A stretch of 64,000 nucleotides of DNA from Hymenobacter aranciens (GTDB taxonomy: Bacteria > Bacteroidota > Bacteroidia > Cytophagales > Hymenobacteraceae). The stretch is from positions 92,101 to 156,100 of the forward strand of contig NZ_JAUQSY010000015.1 in NCBI RefSeq assembly GCF_030580865.1, written 5' to 3'. Positions 48,597 to 58,112 of the stretch are shown here, one piece after another; position 1 is the stretch's first letter; every line of letters starts with the position of its first letter. Position numbers and translations under genes: made by a program. The notes beneath the pieces were generated by a model, which was given only the letters and a program-made list of their open reading frames with translations, was not told the origin of the DNA and made no database searches.

Positions 48597-50378
48597 TTAT
48601 TTTTTCTTCGCCTGGGCTTCTTTTTCCTGCGCCGCCTTCATCGCCTCGGCGATGCGGGCCTGGAAGCCGCCGGGCTTCTTATCCTTGTTCTTCACCTTGT
48701 TGGCTTCGAGCTGGGCGCGGATTTTGGTTTCATCCACGAAGCTGCGGGTGAGGGCCTGCTGGGCGAAGGTGATGACGTTCGACACGAAGTAGTACCAGGT
48801 GAGGCCCGAGGCGAAGCTGTTGAGCACAAACAGGAAGATGATGGGCATCAGGTAGCTGTAGAACTTCATCGGGCCCTGCATGGCGGTGTTCATCTGGTTG
48901 CTCTGCCAGGTCATCACCAGCGTCGAGGCTGTCATGAGCAGCGTGAACAGCGACACGTGGTCGCCGTACCATTTCACGTAGAAGGGCAGCTTAATGAACA
49001 CGTCGTAGCTGCTCAAGTCTTTGGCCCAGAGGAATGACTGCTGGCGCAGCTCAATAGCATTCGGGAAGAACTGGAACATCGCGAACAGAATCGGGATGGT
49101 GAGCAGCGTGGGTACGCAGCCACTTAAGGGGCTGACTCCAAATTCCTGGTACAGCTTCATGGTTTCCTGCTGCACTTTCACCTGGTCGTCGCCGTGCTTT
49201 TCCTTGAGCTGGTCGAGCTCCGGCTTCAGCACTTTCATGCGGGCCTGGCTTTCGTAGGTTTTGTACGTCAGCGGCCAGGTAACCAGCTTGATGAGCAATA
49301 CCAGCAGCGCGATGATGATGCCGTAGGACGAGATAAAGCCTTCCAGCAGGTGGAACACCGGCAGCACTACGAAGCGGTTCATCCAGCGGAACAAGCCCCA
49401 GCCGAGGTACACGTTGCGGTCGAATTCGGGCGCTACTTCCTTGAGCAAATTGAAGGAGTTGGGGCCGAAGAAGTAGCGGTAGTTGCCCCCGGCGGCGCTG
49501 GTCACGTCGGCCACCGGCAGCTGCACCAGCGAGCCCATACGCTTGATGTACTTGGCCGAGTCGGCCATGTCGGCCGCCGCGTTCAGGGTGCCGCCGCTGA
49601 AGGGCTGGCTGTCGGCGATGAAGCCGGCCACGAAGAAGTCGTGCTTGTGGGCCACCCAGCGGGTGGGCTCGCTCAGGGTCGTGACTTCGGGGTTTTCGCT
49701 GGCTTCGGCCAGGGCGTCGTTTTTGCCGCTGGCGTAGCTGAAGTTGATGGTCGAGTGGTTGCGGTTTTGCTTGGCATCCTGCTCGGTCTGGCGTACCTGG
49801 TCGTTGAAGGTGAACGTGAGCGGCTCCTGGGCCACGCGGCCGGCGAGGCCGTTCAGCTTCAGGTTGTATTTCAGCTCGTAGCTGTCCTGGGGCAAGGTGT
49901 ACGTCTGTACTACCTGGCCGCCCGCTACGGGCGCCGTGAAGGTCAGCTGCGAGCCGCCGGCCAGTTCGCTGGCGGTGAAATTCAAATCTGAAAACTTCAC
50001 CGTCTTCCCATCAATGGTGCGGAAGCGGGTATCGAGCCGGGCGCTCTGAGCGTCGAGCAAGTCCAGGGGCTGGCCGAAGAAGGTCTTGTACTTGTTCAGC
50101 CGCACGGCCGTGATGCGGCCGCCGCGGGTCGAGAAATTAACCGTCAGGTTGGCGTTTTTCAGCTGAATATCATCGCGCACCGGGCCGGCGGCCGAGTCGA
50201 GCGGCGCTTCAGTAGCGAAGCCGGGGGCGGGAGCTGGAGCGGCGGGCGTTTTGGCGGCTTCGGTGGCGGCGGGCTGTTTGCCGGTGACTTTCTCGTCCTT
50301 CTTCGGGCTGAAGAAGAACAAATACACGATGAGCAAGGCCGCAATTAGAAAAAGGCCGGTTGCTTGGTTTCTGTCCAT
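48597..50378 (-). CDS. yidC: Membrane protein insertase YidC
   Basis: This 593-residue Oxa1/YidC/Alb3-family insertase has an N-terminal membrane segment (about 7-23), a linker, a large periplasmic beta-domain (about 65-340) and five-segment C-terminal core. The core starts at RWMNRFVVLPVFHLLEGFISSYG and includes KPELDQLKEKHGDDQVKVQQE (cytoplasmic loop) and GVSPLSGCVPTLLTIPILFAMF. It inserts proteins alone or with SecYEG. A Lys-rich C-terminal tail (residues about 560-593) may contact ribosomes. An exact -7 box lies 24 nt upstream. Confidence 0.96.
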   Translation of the reverse strand: MDRNQATGLFLIAALLIVYLFFFSPKKDEKVTGKQPAATEAAKTPAAPAPAPGFATEAPLDSAAGPVRDDIQLKNANLTVNFSTRGGRITAVRLNKYKTFFGQPLDLLDAQSARLDTRFRTIDGKTVKFSDLNFTASELAGGSQLTFTAPVAGGQVVQTYTLPQDSYELKYNLKLNGLAGRVAQEPLTFTFNDQVRQTEQDAKQNRNHSTINFSYASGKNDALAEASENPEVTTLSEPTRWVAHKHDFFVAGFIADSQPFSGGTLNAAADMADSAKYIKRMGSLVQLPVADVTSAAGGNYRYFFGPNSFNLLKEVAPEFDRNVYLGWGLFRWMNRFVVLPVFHLLEGFISSYGIIIALLVLLIKLVTWPLTYKTYESQARMKVLKPELDQLKEKHGDDQVKVQQETMKLYQEFGVSPLSGCVPTLLTIPILFAMFQFFPNAIELRQQSFLWAKDLSSYDVFIKLPFYVKWYGDHVSLFTLLMTASTLVMTWQSNQMNTAMQGPMKFYSYLMPIIFLFVLNSFASGLTWYYFVSNVITFAQQALTRSFVDETKIRAQLEANKVKNKDKKPGGFQARIAEAMKAAQEKEAQAKKK

Positions 50379-50401
50379 TACTTGTTAGGGTTGCGAAAGG
50401 G

Positions 50402-50409
50402 CAAAGGTA
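50402..50409 (-). promoter_or_regulatory. Promoter -7 box (TACCTTTG) of yidC
   Basis: Exact consensus on the minus strand, 24 nt before the yidC ATG at 50378. Confidence 0.65.
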
Positions 50410-50540
50410 CGGTAGGAGCGGGGCTGCGCGGTAAAGCTATTTTCGGCCGCCCGTTCGGCTATGACGAATAGCTCGCTCATTTATTTGATACCAAAGTGTA
50501 GCTTTGCTGTATCGTGCGGTAGTCTCCCGCCGACCACGCT

Positions 50541-50597
50541 CCTTTTTTCAGCTTCGGCTGAAAAAGGCGAAGCCCGTGGTTGGCGCCACGGGCTTCG
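50541..50597. terminator. Two back-to-back hairpins between yidC and a small ORF
   Basis: CCTTTTTTCAGC/GCTGAAAAAGG (50541-50567) is followed directly by CGAAGCCCGTGGT/CCACGGGCTTCG (50568-50597). They may insulate the small plus-strand ORF from yidC or act as terminators. Confidence 0.5.
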
Positions 50598-50634
50598 AAG
50601 TGGGTGATTCTTTCTCCCCATAATCTTAGAAACC

Positions 50635-50763
50635 ATGGAGAAAAAACCAAACGACGACGGTGATTACGTAGTAATCACTGTCAGGCTCCCGGTCAGGCTG
50701 CTGATGCAGCTTGGGCGGTGGTTATTGATTGCAGCCAGCACGTACGTGCTGCTACATAAGTAA
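50635..50763 (+). CDS. Small membrane-associated protein, 42 residues
   Basis: Not recognised. The ORF runs ATG to TAA: a charged N-terminus (MEKKPNDDGDYVVITVRLPV) followed by a hydrophobic stretch with a single Arg (LLMQLGRWLLIAASTYVLL) and HK at the end. The layout suggests a single-pass small membrane protein. It lies alone on the plus strand between yidC and pyrG (both minus), preceded by two hairpins and followed by a weak hairpin (about 50773-50800). No promoter box was found. Coding status rests only on its layout and composition. Confidence 0.4.
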   Translation: MEKKPNDDGDYVVITVRLPVRLLMQLGRWLLIAASTYVLLHK

Positions 50764-50865
50764 CCTAAGCCGGCAGGGCAGGTCCGATGACCTGTCCTGC
50801 TTGGGAGTTTAACTACTGCTGCTCAGCAGAAGTTGCACAAATATGCAACATTCTGCGCAAACGCG

Positions 50866-52512
<1,647 letters not shown>

Positions 52513-52521
52513 GACGGGAGT

Positions 52522-52529
52522 CAAAGTTA
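52522..52529 (-). promoter_or_regulatory. Promoter -7 box (TAACTTTG) of pyrG
   Basis: Exact consensus on the minus strand, 9 nt upstream of the ATG, implying a very short or absent leader. Confidence 0.6.
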
Positions 52530-52570
52530 CGGTGCCCAGAATTGGAATGGGAAAAAATCTGTGCCGGGGA

Positions 52571-52824
52571 GGGCGAAAACTCCCCTCCTTGGAAAGGAGG
52601 GGATGTGAGGCGCGAAGAGCGCCGAACGGGGGTGGTTCGCCCGGTCGCGCCGTCAGGTGCCGCTAGGGTTGGTAAATATTTACGGGTGGCCGTTCTTTGC
52701 CGGGCCAAGCTGCGCCGTGCCGCTGGTTCTTTACCGCCCCTAACGGCGCGGACGGCCTAACCACCCCCGTTCGCGCCTCTTCGGCGCTCACATCCCCTCC
52801 TTGGCAGGAGGGGAGTTTTCGCCC
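52571..52824. repeat. Long intergenic inverted repeat (about 68-bp arms) between pyrG and the antiporter gene
   Basis: The left arm 52571-52638 (GGGCGAAAACTCCCCTCCTT...) is nearly complementary to the right arm 52756-52824, and further imperfect pairing continues inward. Each arm also holds its own CTCCCCTCCTT/AAGGAGGGG hairpin. The 342-base gap 52513-52854 contains this element, the pyrG promoter and no recognisable gene. Confidence 0.88.
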
Positions 52825-52854
52825 TGCCTGCCCCAAACACTCTCCGCCCTCGCT

Positions 52855-54468
52855 ATGCTCCACGAAAGCCTTCTGCTCATTATCGTTCTGCTCTTTGCCG
52901 TGCTGCTGCTGGTGATGCTGGCGCAGAAGCTGCGCGTGTCGTACCCCATCTTTCTGGTGCTGGGGGGGCTGGGGCTGGGCTTTATTCCCAAGCAGGCGCC
53001 GCTGTTTATCGACCCGAATTTGATTTTTCTGATTTTCCTGCCGCCGCTGCTGTATGAGGCGGCCTGGTACACCTCGTGGCACGAGTTCTGGAAGTGGAAG
53101 CGGGCCATTGGGCTGCTGGCGTTTGGGCTGGTGTTTTTCACTTCGACTATCGTGGCTTACGTGTCGAAGGCGTTGATTCCGGGGTTTACGCTCGGGCTGG
53201 GTTTTTTGCTGGGGGGCATCATTTCGCCGCCCGATGCGGTGGCGGCTACCTCGGTGCTGAAGGGCATTCGGGTGCCCAAGCGGATTACGGCCATTCTGGA
53301 GGGGGAGAGTTTGATTAACGACGCCTCGTCGCTGATTGTGTTTCGGTTTGCGCTGGCGGCGGTGGTGTCGGGCAGTTTTGTGTGGCAGCAGGCGGCCACC
53401 AGCTTTTTGCTGGCCAGCGGCATGGGCATTGTGATTGGGGTGGCCATCGGGTTTGGGTTTTATCTTATTCATAAGCACCTGCCCACCACGCCCAGCATCA
53501 ACACGGCGCTCACGCTGATGGCGCCCTACGTGATGTACCTCGTGGCCGAGGAATTCCACTTTTCGGGGGTGCTGGCGGTGGTGAGCGGGGGCTTGTTTAT
53601 GTCGTACCACTCGCACCAGGTGTTCGATGCTAATACCCGCATTCAGTCGAACAGCGTGTGGGCCAGCATTGGGTTTATCTTTAACGGGCTGGTGTTTATT
53701 CTCATCGGGCTGCAGCTGCCGCAGGCGGTGGCGGGGCTGCGGGGGCACTATTCCTTGCAGGAGGCCATTACCTACGGTCTCATCATTAGCGGGCTCGTGA
53801 TTGCCATCCGGCTGCTGTGGATGTACCCGGCCACGTTTCTGCCGCGCTGGTGGAGTTACAACGTGCGCGCCACCGAGCGCAACCCCGGCTGGCAGGGGCC
53901 GCTGGTGATTGGCTGGGCCGGCATGCGCGGGGTGGTGTCGCTGGCCTCGGCGCTATCAGTGCCGCTGCTGCTGGAGAATGGCCAGCCCTTCCCGATGCGC
54001 AGCCTCATTCTGTTCATCACCTTCATCGTGATTCTCGTCACGCTGGTGTTTCAGGGGCTCACGCTGCCCTGGCTGATTCGCTTCACCAAGGTGGGCGAGA
54101 ACGACGACGCCACGCCCCTGGCCGAGCAGGAGGCGGGTATCCGTCTGCACATCCGCCGGGCCGCCGTGGCCCACCTGAAACAGCAGTACGCCCCCGACAT
54201 GGCCGCCAACGAGCTGGTGGCCCGCCTGCACCAGCGCATGAGCACCGAGGTGGAGCTCACCACCCGCACCCTCGACAACATCGAGGAAAGCGACGCGCAG
54301 CGCGAGGCCCTGCGCCGCTACCACGAGGTGCTGCTCGACGTGCTCGGCGTGCAGCGCGAGGAGCTGCAGGGCCTGCGCCGCCGCAACCAGTTCGAGGACG
54401 AGGTGCTGCGGCAGCAGGAGGCCCAATTGGATTTGGACGAGGCCAAGGTGCGGCACATTGAACACTAA
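52855..54468 (+). CDS. Na+/H+ antiporter (CPA1/NhaP-like)
   Basis: This 537-residue monovalent cation:proton antiporter has about twelve membrane segments (residues 5-400). The CPA1 signature ISPPDAVAATSVLKG is near residues 123-137 and LEGESLINDASSLIVFRFAL, with the ion-binding ND pair, near 151-170. GWAGMRGVVSLASALS occurs near 352-367. A cytoplasmic, highly charged helical tail (about 420-537) follows. It is expected to exchange cytoplasmic Na+ or K+ for H+. The ATG at 52855 gives the first membrane segment directly; the frame upstream runs into the inverted repeat. A small membrane protein gene follows 15 nt downstream. Confidence 0.93.
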   Translation: MLHESLLLIIVLLFAVLLLVMLAQKLRVSYPIFLVLGGLGLGFIPKQAPLFIDPNLIFLIFLPPLLYEAAWYTSWHEFWKWKRAIGLLAFGLVFFTSTIVAYVSKALIPGFTLGLGFLLGGIISPPDAVAATSVLKGIRVPKRITAILEGESLINDASSLIVFRFALAAVVSGSFVWQQAATSFLLASGMGIVIGVAIGFGFYLIHKHLPTTPSINTALTLMAPYVMYLVAEEFHFSGVLAVVSGGLFMSYHSHQVFDANTRIQSNSVWASIGFIFNGLVFILIGLQLPQAVAGLRGHYSLQEAITYGLIISGLVIAIRLLWMYPATFLPRWWSYNVRATERNPGWQGPLVIGWAGMRGVVSLASALSVPLLLENGQPFPMRSLILFITFIVILVTLVFQGLTLPWLIRFTKVGENDDATPLAEQEAGIRLHIRRAAVAHLKQQYAPDMAANELVARLHQRMSTEVELTTRTLDNIEESDAQREALRRYHEVLLDVLGVQREELQGLRRRNQFEDEVLRQQEAQLDLDEAKVRHIEH

Positions 54469-54483
54469 GCTAACCGACCTGCC

Positions 54484-54888
54484 ATGACGCCTGCCACCCG
54501 TGCGTTTCTCTTCCTGGGGGCGCTATTCGTCGCCATCCCGGTCACCATTGTCCTGGCCGGCATGGGCATTGAACTCTATTGCCAGCTCACGGGCACGGTG
54601 TGGGAAGAAAGCGCCAGCAAGAGCGATGCCTTTGAGCGGGCCGAAGCCATTCTCATCGAGAAGCTGCAGCGCACGGATACCATCTCGTTTCACCGCATGG
54701 GCCACCGGGTGCGCGAAGACAGCACGGGCCACTTCGTGGTGGAGGGCTTGTTTATGCGCATGCCGCAGGTCCGGCACGGCTACGAGCCCGTGCCCTACCT
54801 GGTGGAGCTGCAGTACCGGGGCCCCGCCACCGCCGACCCCGCCAACTGGACCCTGCTAGGGCTGACCATCGACGGGGTGAGCCGGTAG
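54484..54888 (+). CDS. Hypothetical membrane-anchored protein, 134 residues
   Basis: Not recognised. This protein has one N-terminal membrane segment (about 7-30, FLFLGALFVAIPVTIVLAGMG), then a mixed alpha/beta domain of about 95 residues (VEGLFMRMPQVRHGYEPVPYLVELQYR). It follows the antiporter gene by 15 nt on the same strand, so cotranscription is likely, but a functional link is only inferred from position. Confidence 0.65.
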   Translation: MTPATRAFLFLGALFVAIPVTIVLAGMGIELYCQLTGTVWEESASKSDAFERAEAILIEKLQRTDTISFHRMGHRVREDSTGHFVVEGLFMRMPQVRHGYEPVPYLVELQYRGPATADPANWTLLGLTIDGVSR

Positions 54889-54900
54889 CCCGGCTGGCCC

Positions 54901-55062
54901 GGCTGGCGCGCGTTTAGCGCCGCAGGCGCGTAACTCGGGCCGAACATTCGGGCGAGGCTGCGCCTCGCAGCAGAACGTTCCTTTTGCGCGGGCGGGGGCG
55001 GCTCAGCCTCCCATGATAGTCGGCCCGAGTTACGCGCCTGCGGCGCTAAACGCGCGCCAGCC
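54901..55062. repeat. Intergenic palindrome, GGCTGGCGCGCGT family, perfect 43-bp arms
   Basis: The arms at 54901-54943 and 55020-55062 are perfect reverse complements (GGCTGGCGCGCGTTTAGCGC...). It shares GCTGGCGCGCGT with the element at 21438. An inner GAGGCTGCGCCTC hairpin is also present. The gap 54889-55165 otherwise holds only the terminator at 55069. Confidence 0.9.
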
Positions 55063-55068
55063 CCCCCC

Positions 55069-55102
55069 AAAAAAACGCCCCCGGCCAGGGGCCGGGGGCA
55101 TT
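55069..55102 (-). terminator. Intrinsic terminator for the 139-residue gene
   Basis: Read on the minus strand: TGCCCCCGGCC / GGCCGGGGGCG followed by TTTTTTT, 60-odd nt after the stop at 55166. Confidence 0.8.
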
Positions 55103-55165
55103 CCAGATGTAGTGGGGGAAAAAGGCTGTTTGGTCTAGTAACTAATAGCTAATCGATAAGTAAAA

Positions 55166-55585
55166 TCAGGCCGATAGGGTGTCTTTGTGGGCCGTCACGT
55201 CGTCGATAGCCCCTTGCAGCACCTCCAGCTGCTTATCGGTCTGGTCGTCGTTTACTTCGCCGAGGTAGGCGGCGGGGCCGGTGGCGGCGGGGTCGCTGAG
55301 CTGCAGCTTTTCGCGGCGGGCTTTGGCGTCGATGAGCGAGCGTTTGGCGGCGTTGAGCTCGGTGGCGGAGATGTCGGTGCGGGCCACGTCGGCGGTGTAG
55401 CGCACGACGTCGGCCTCGGCCTTGGCGAGCTTCTTGGCGTTGGTGCTGGCCGTGTAGGCCGCCGCGTTGTCGGCGTAGGTGTCGTTGTACTCGCTACGGT
55501 CGTAGGAAGCCTTTTCGCGGGTGAGACTGGCCAGGGCCTCGTCGCACTCAGCGCGGGTTTTGAGAAGATTTACGTTGGCTGGCAT
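55166..55585 (-). CDS. Hypothetical helical protein, 139 residues
   Basis: Not recognised. This soluble protein is almost entirely helical and rich in Ala, Asp, Lys and Thr (SLTREKASYDRSEYND, then KKLAKAEADVVRYTADVA). It is likely a helical bundle or coiled coil. There is no signal peptide. It is monocistronic with a clear terminator. The AT-rich 100 bases upstream (55586-55690) probably hold its promoter, though no exact -7 box was found. Confidence 0.65.
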   Translation of the reverse strand: MPANVNLLKTRAECDEALASLTREKASYDRSEYNDTYADNAAAYTASTNAKKLAKAEADVVRYTADVARTDISATELNAAKRSLIDAKARREKLQLSDPAATGPAAYLGEVNDDQTDKQLEVLQGAIDDVTAHKDTLSA

Positions 55586-55688
55586 AAGGGTAAAAAGTGA
55601 AAAAGGGTTGAAAAAAAAAGTTGACGGCCAAATATAGACGCAATTTTTAAAATAACTCCTTTTTACCCGATTTTATTTTGGGCGCCAA

Positions 55689-56288
55689 CTAGCTGGCCAG
55701 CACAGTAGCCAGGGCGGCGGCCTCGGCTTCCAGCGCCTGGGCCCTTGCATAGCCGAGGTGCCACTCGGCCAGCTGCCCGGCATCCAGGGCCAGGGGCACC
55801 GTGGCCAGCCAGGCATGCACGTAGCGCAGGCGTGCCGCCTCGGCGGTGGTGGCCTCGGGCGGGGCGGGCGGCAGGTCGGCCAGTAGCGCGGGCATGGCCT
55901 GGGCCCAGCGGGCGGCCACGGCGGCCTGGGCGGGCAGGTGGCGCAGCCGCCAGCGCAGGGTGCGGGCTTCGTGCAGGCAGGCGGCGCGGCGGCGCTCCAG
56001 CAGGCCGGCCTCAACGGGGCCGGGCGGGGGCGGGGGCAGCAGGCTGGCGGCCTCGGCCTGGGCCTCGGCCAGGTGCCGGGCGCTGGCCTCGGCGGCGGGG
56101 GGCAGGGCCAGCAGGAAGGGGCCCAGGCGCTCCCGCAGCGCGGGGCTGTAGCCCTGCTGCCCGGCTTCGAGGCGGCTGAGCTGGGCGCCGCTCAGGCCCA
56201 ACAGGGCGGCTAGCTCGGCTTGGCTAAGGCCGTAGTGGCGGCGCACGCGGGCCAAGAGGGTATCGGAGTAGGCGGCGGGGCGGGGCAT
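55689..56288 (-). CDS. XRE-family helix-turn-helix protein
   Basis: This 199-residue protein has an N-terminal Cro/CI-type HTH (about residues 9-62: LARVRRHYGLSQAELAALLGLSGAQLSRLEAGQQ, with the second helix ending in the recognition helix AQLSRLE). An Ala/Leu/Pro-rich helical C-terminal part of unknown role follows. The ATG at 56288 lies 8 nt after a perfect 35-bp palindrome (56296-56372), and longer starts would translate the palindrome. It is third in line behind the ATPase and nuclease genes on the same strand, so it may regulate them, with the palindromes as candidate operators (inference). Confidence 0.78.
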   Translation of the reverse strand: MPRPAAYSDTLLARVRRHYGLSQAELAALLGLSGAQLSRLEAGQQGYSPALRERLGPFLLALPPAAEASARHLAEAQAEAASLLPPPPPGPVEAGLLERRRAACLHEARTLRWRLRHLPAQAAVAARWAQAMPALLADLPPAPPEATTAEAARLRYVHAWLATVPLALDAGQLAEWHLGYARAQALEAEAAALATVLAS

Positions 56289-56295
56289 GGGCGTA

Positions 56296-56372
56296 GTAAG
56301 AATAAATGGGGGCGGGCAAAAATACTTACTAACCTCTAGTAAGTATTTTTGCCCGCCCCCATTTATTCTTAC
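56296..56372. repeat. Perfect 35-bp palindrome, copy 1 (between nuclease and XRE genes)
   Basis: Arm 56296-56330 (GTAAGAATAAATGG, then GGGCGGGCA, then AAAATACTTACT) faces 56338-56372 with a 7-nt loop. The 14-bp outer and 12-bp inner parts are identical to the copy at 58113. The middle 9 bp differ, with full compensation in the opposite arm. Confidence 0.95.
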
Positions 56373-56384
56373 CACAACCTGCGT

Positions 56385-56969
56385 CTAAGTTGCTGAGATG
56401 ACAAGCCGCCCCGTCCAGCCATCGTGGGGTTGCATAGTAGTAGTGCTGCGCAATATAAAATCCAGCCCTAGGGCGGCAAGGTCTGCGGTGAGGTCCAGAA
56501 ACAGATTTTCTGCGGCGCTTTGCGGATTCTGGCGGCGGAATTTCTGGGCCGTATCAGTAGGAGCCACTGGCAGCGGGGGGCGTTCCAGAAACAGCACCAC
56601 CTGAACAGGCAACCGCAGTCGCCGCCAGTTAACCACTAGCTGCAACTCGGTATCCTGCACGCGCACGGCGGCATAAAGGCCGCTGAGGGTGTTGAGCGCT
56701 TTTTGCAGCACCGTTTGGCGTAGTGCGGCCACGCGGTGCTCAGCCGGGGCGCTGCCAGTGCGGTAATCTTTGATTTCAATCAGGAGCAGCCGTTCGGTGG
56801 GTGCGGTGGCGTAAGCTACTACGTCTACGCCGCGCACATGCTGAACTTTGTGCTCAATGCGCTGGCGGTAGAAGCTGGCATTATCGGCCTGCGTGTCGCC
56901 GTCGTACTTCACCACTTCCCAGCCAGTAGGGAAATCCAGGCTGATGCCTTTCTCAACGGCGGTCGGCAT
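56385..56969 (-). CDS. PD-(D/E)XK-like nuclease partner of an AAA ATPase
   Basis: This 194-residue protein has no name I can give, but it carries a plausible PD-(D/E)XK core. The acidic residue D49 is in HVRGVDVVAY. After a strand, E65 and K67 lie in LLLIEIKDYR, followed by a helix with Gln/Lys (LRQTVLQKALNTL, about 84-96) as in that superfamily. The C-terminus (PHDGWTGRLVIS) is beta-rich. The start ATG at 56969 overlaps the end of the ATPase gene by 17 nt, implying translational coupling and a joint complex. ATPase plus nuclease pairs of this compact type are frequent in phage defence, which is the inferred role. Confidence 0.65.
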   Translation of the reverse strand: MPTAVEKGISLDFPTGWEVVKYDGDTQADNASFYRQRIEHKVQHVRGVDVVAYATAPTERLLLIEIKDYRTGSAPAEHRVAALRQTVLQKALNTLSGLYAAVRVQDTELQLVVNWRRLRLPVQVVLFLERPPLPVAPTDTAQKFRRQNPQSAAENLFLDLTADLAALGLDFILRSTTTMQPHDGWTGRLVISAT

Positions 56970-58032
56970 CTTCCTTATCTAATACTTGCTGAAAACGGTC
57001 GGACTGCTCCAATTCGGCATCCAGAGCTACTATGTCGGGCAGCAGCTCCAGGTTGTCGGCCATGACCACGGTGGTCGCTTCGCCAGGTTGGGCACTCAGC
57101 CCGAAGTAGCGCACTGGCGTAGCCTCCTGCTGGGCCAGAATATGCAGCTCCTTCAGCAAAAACAGGCTGTGCGTAGCCAGAATAACCTGGAAGCCCGCCC
57201 GCGCCAGCTGGGCCAGCACGGCGGCCAGCTCGCGCAGCAGGGCGGGGTTGAGGTTGGCCTCCGGCTCGTCCCAAAACAGGGTGGTGTCGGGCGTGAGGGT
57301 GCCGTTGGCGAGCAGCTTGTAGAGGGTGGCAAACTTGCGCAGGCCCTCGGCCACGAGGTTCATCTCCATGCGCGGCTGGTTGGGCGCGGCCAGGTAGAAG
57401 TGGCCGCCTTCTTCCTCCACCTTGCCGCCGAGCAGATTTTGAAGGTGGGCGACGATGTCGGCCGGTTCGGGCTGGCGCAGGGGCGGGCCCATGAGCAGGC
57501 GCAGCAGGTCGGGGTAGGTCTGGTCAATGGGGATTTCGCGGCGGTCGTATAAGAACGAGAGCCAACCCATTGTCAATACTTCTTTAGCAGGAATGAAGAC
57601 AGGGTCTGGAAAATTCTTATGCCCACCCGGAGGTAGTGGTTTAATACCAGATTCTATCGACTCGGTTTCTGTGATGGTGATGGAAGTATTTTCATGCCAG
57701 CCATCATGCACTGTGTCTGCAGAGATTTCAGCCTCGACTGTCTCAGGCTTACGACGAATAAGTACAGAGGGTAAGAATGGATTTGGTTGAAAAACGTTTC
57801 GCAGCTTATCGTCCAAAAACAAAGACTGTAAGCCTCTTCTTGTGAAACGTACTTCTAGCTCTTCCAGACTTCTTACTTTTTCTAGAAGATGATAGTCTAA
57901 GCTGTATCCCGCCTTCAGCACATGGCTTTTCCCCGTCCCATTGGCCCCCACAATCACATTCAGCCCCGAGCCAAAGGCAAATTCGGCATCTTCAAAGACG
58001 GTAAAATTGCGGAGGTGCAGGCGTTGGAGCAT
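56953..58032 (-). CDS. AAA-family ATPase (OLD/ABC-like, AAA_15/21 type)
   Basis: This 359-residue SMC/ABC-like ATPase has the Walker A motif GANGTGKS (29-36) after the RLHLRNFTVFEDAEFAF start typical of the group. A signature-like segment is LVAEGLRKFATLYKLL. Walker B is TTLFWDEPEAN with D255/E256, and the switch histidine H288 is in ILATHSLFLLKE. No TOPRIM or other effector domain is fused; the overlapping next gene encodes a candidate nuclease. Between the start codon and the upstream T9SS gene lie a terminator hairpin (58058-58093) and a palindrome (58113-58193). Part of the middle (57580-57900) is more AT-rich than the surroundings, a possible sign of transfer. Confidence 0.85.
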   Translation of the reverse strand: MLQRLHLRNFTVFEDAEFAFGSGLNVIVGANGTGKSHVLKAGYSLDYHLLEKVRSLEELEVRFTRRGLQSLFLDDKLRNVFQPNPFLPSVLIRRKPETVEAEISADTVHDGWHENTSITITETESIESGIKPLPPGGHKNFPDPVFIPAKEVLTMGWLSFLYDRREIPIDQTYPDLLRLLMGPPLRQPEPADIVAHLQNLLGGKVEEEGGHFYLAAPNQPRMEMNLVAEGLRKFATLYKLLANGTLTPDTTLFWDEPEANLNPALLRELAAVLAQLARAGFQVILATHSLFLLKELHILAQQEATPVRYFGLSAQPGEATTVVMADNLELLPDIVALDAELEQSDRFQQVLDKEDADRR

Positions 58033-58057
58033 GGCGCGAAGCTACGGCGGGGCGGGT

Positions 58058-58093
58058 AAAAAAGCGGCCCCGTCCTTTACTGGACGGGGCCGC
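58058..58093 (-). terminator. Terminator hairpin just upstream of the ATPase gene
   Basis: On the minus strand GCGGCCCCGTCC pairs with GGACGGGGCCGC around a 6-nt loop and is followed by TTTTTTACCC. It is well placed to terminate the T9SS gene, but ends only about 26 nt before the ATPase ATG, so it could also act as an attenuator in that gene's leader. Confidence 0.8.
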
Positions 58094-58112
58094 GCTGAAC
58101 ATAGGACGGGTG

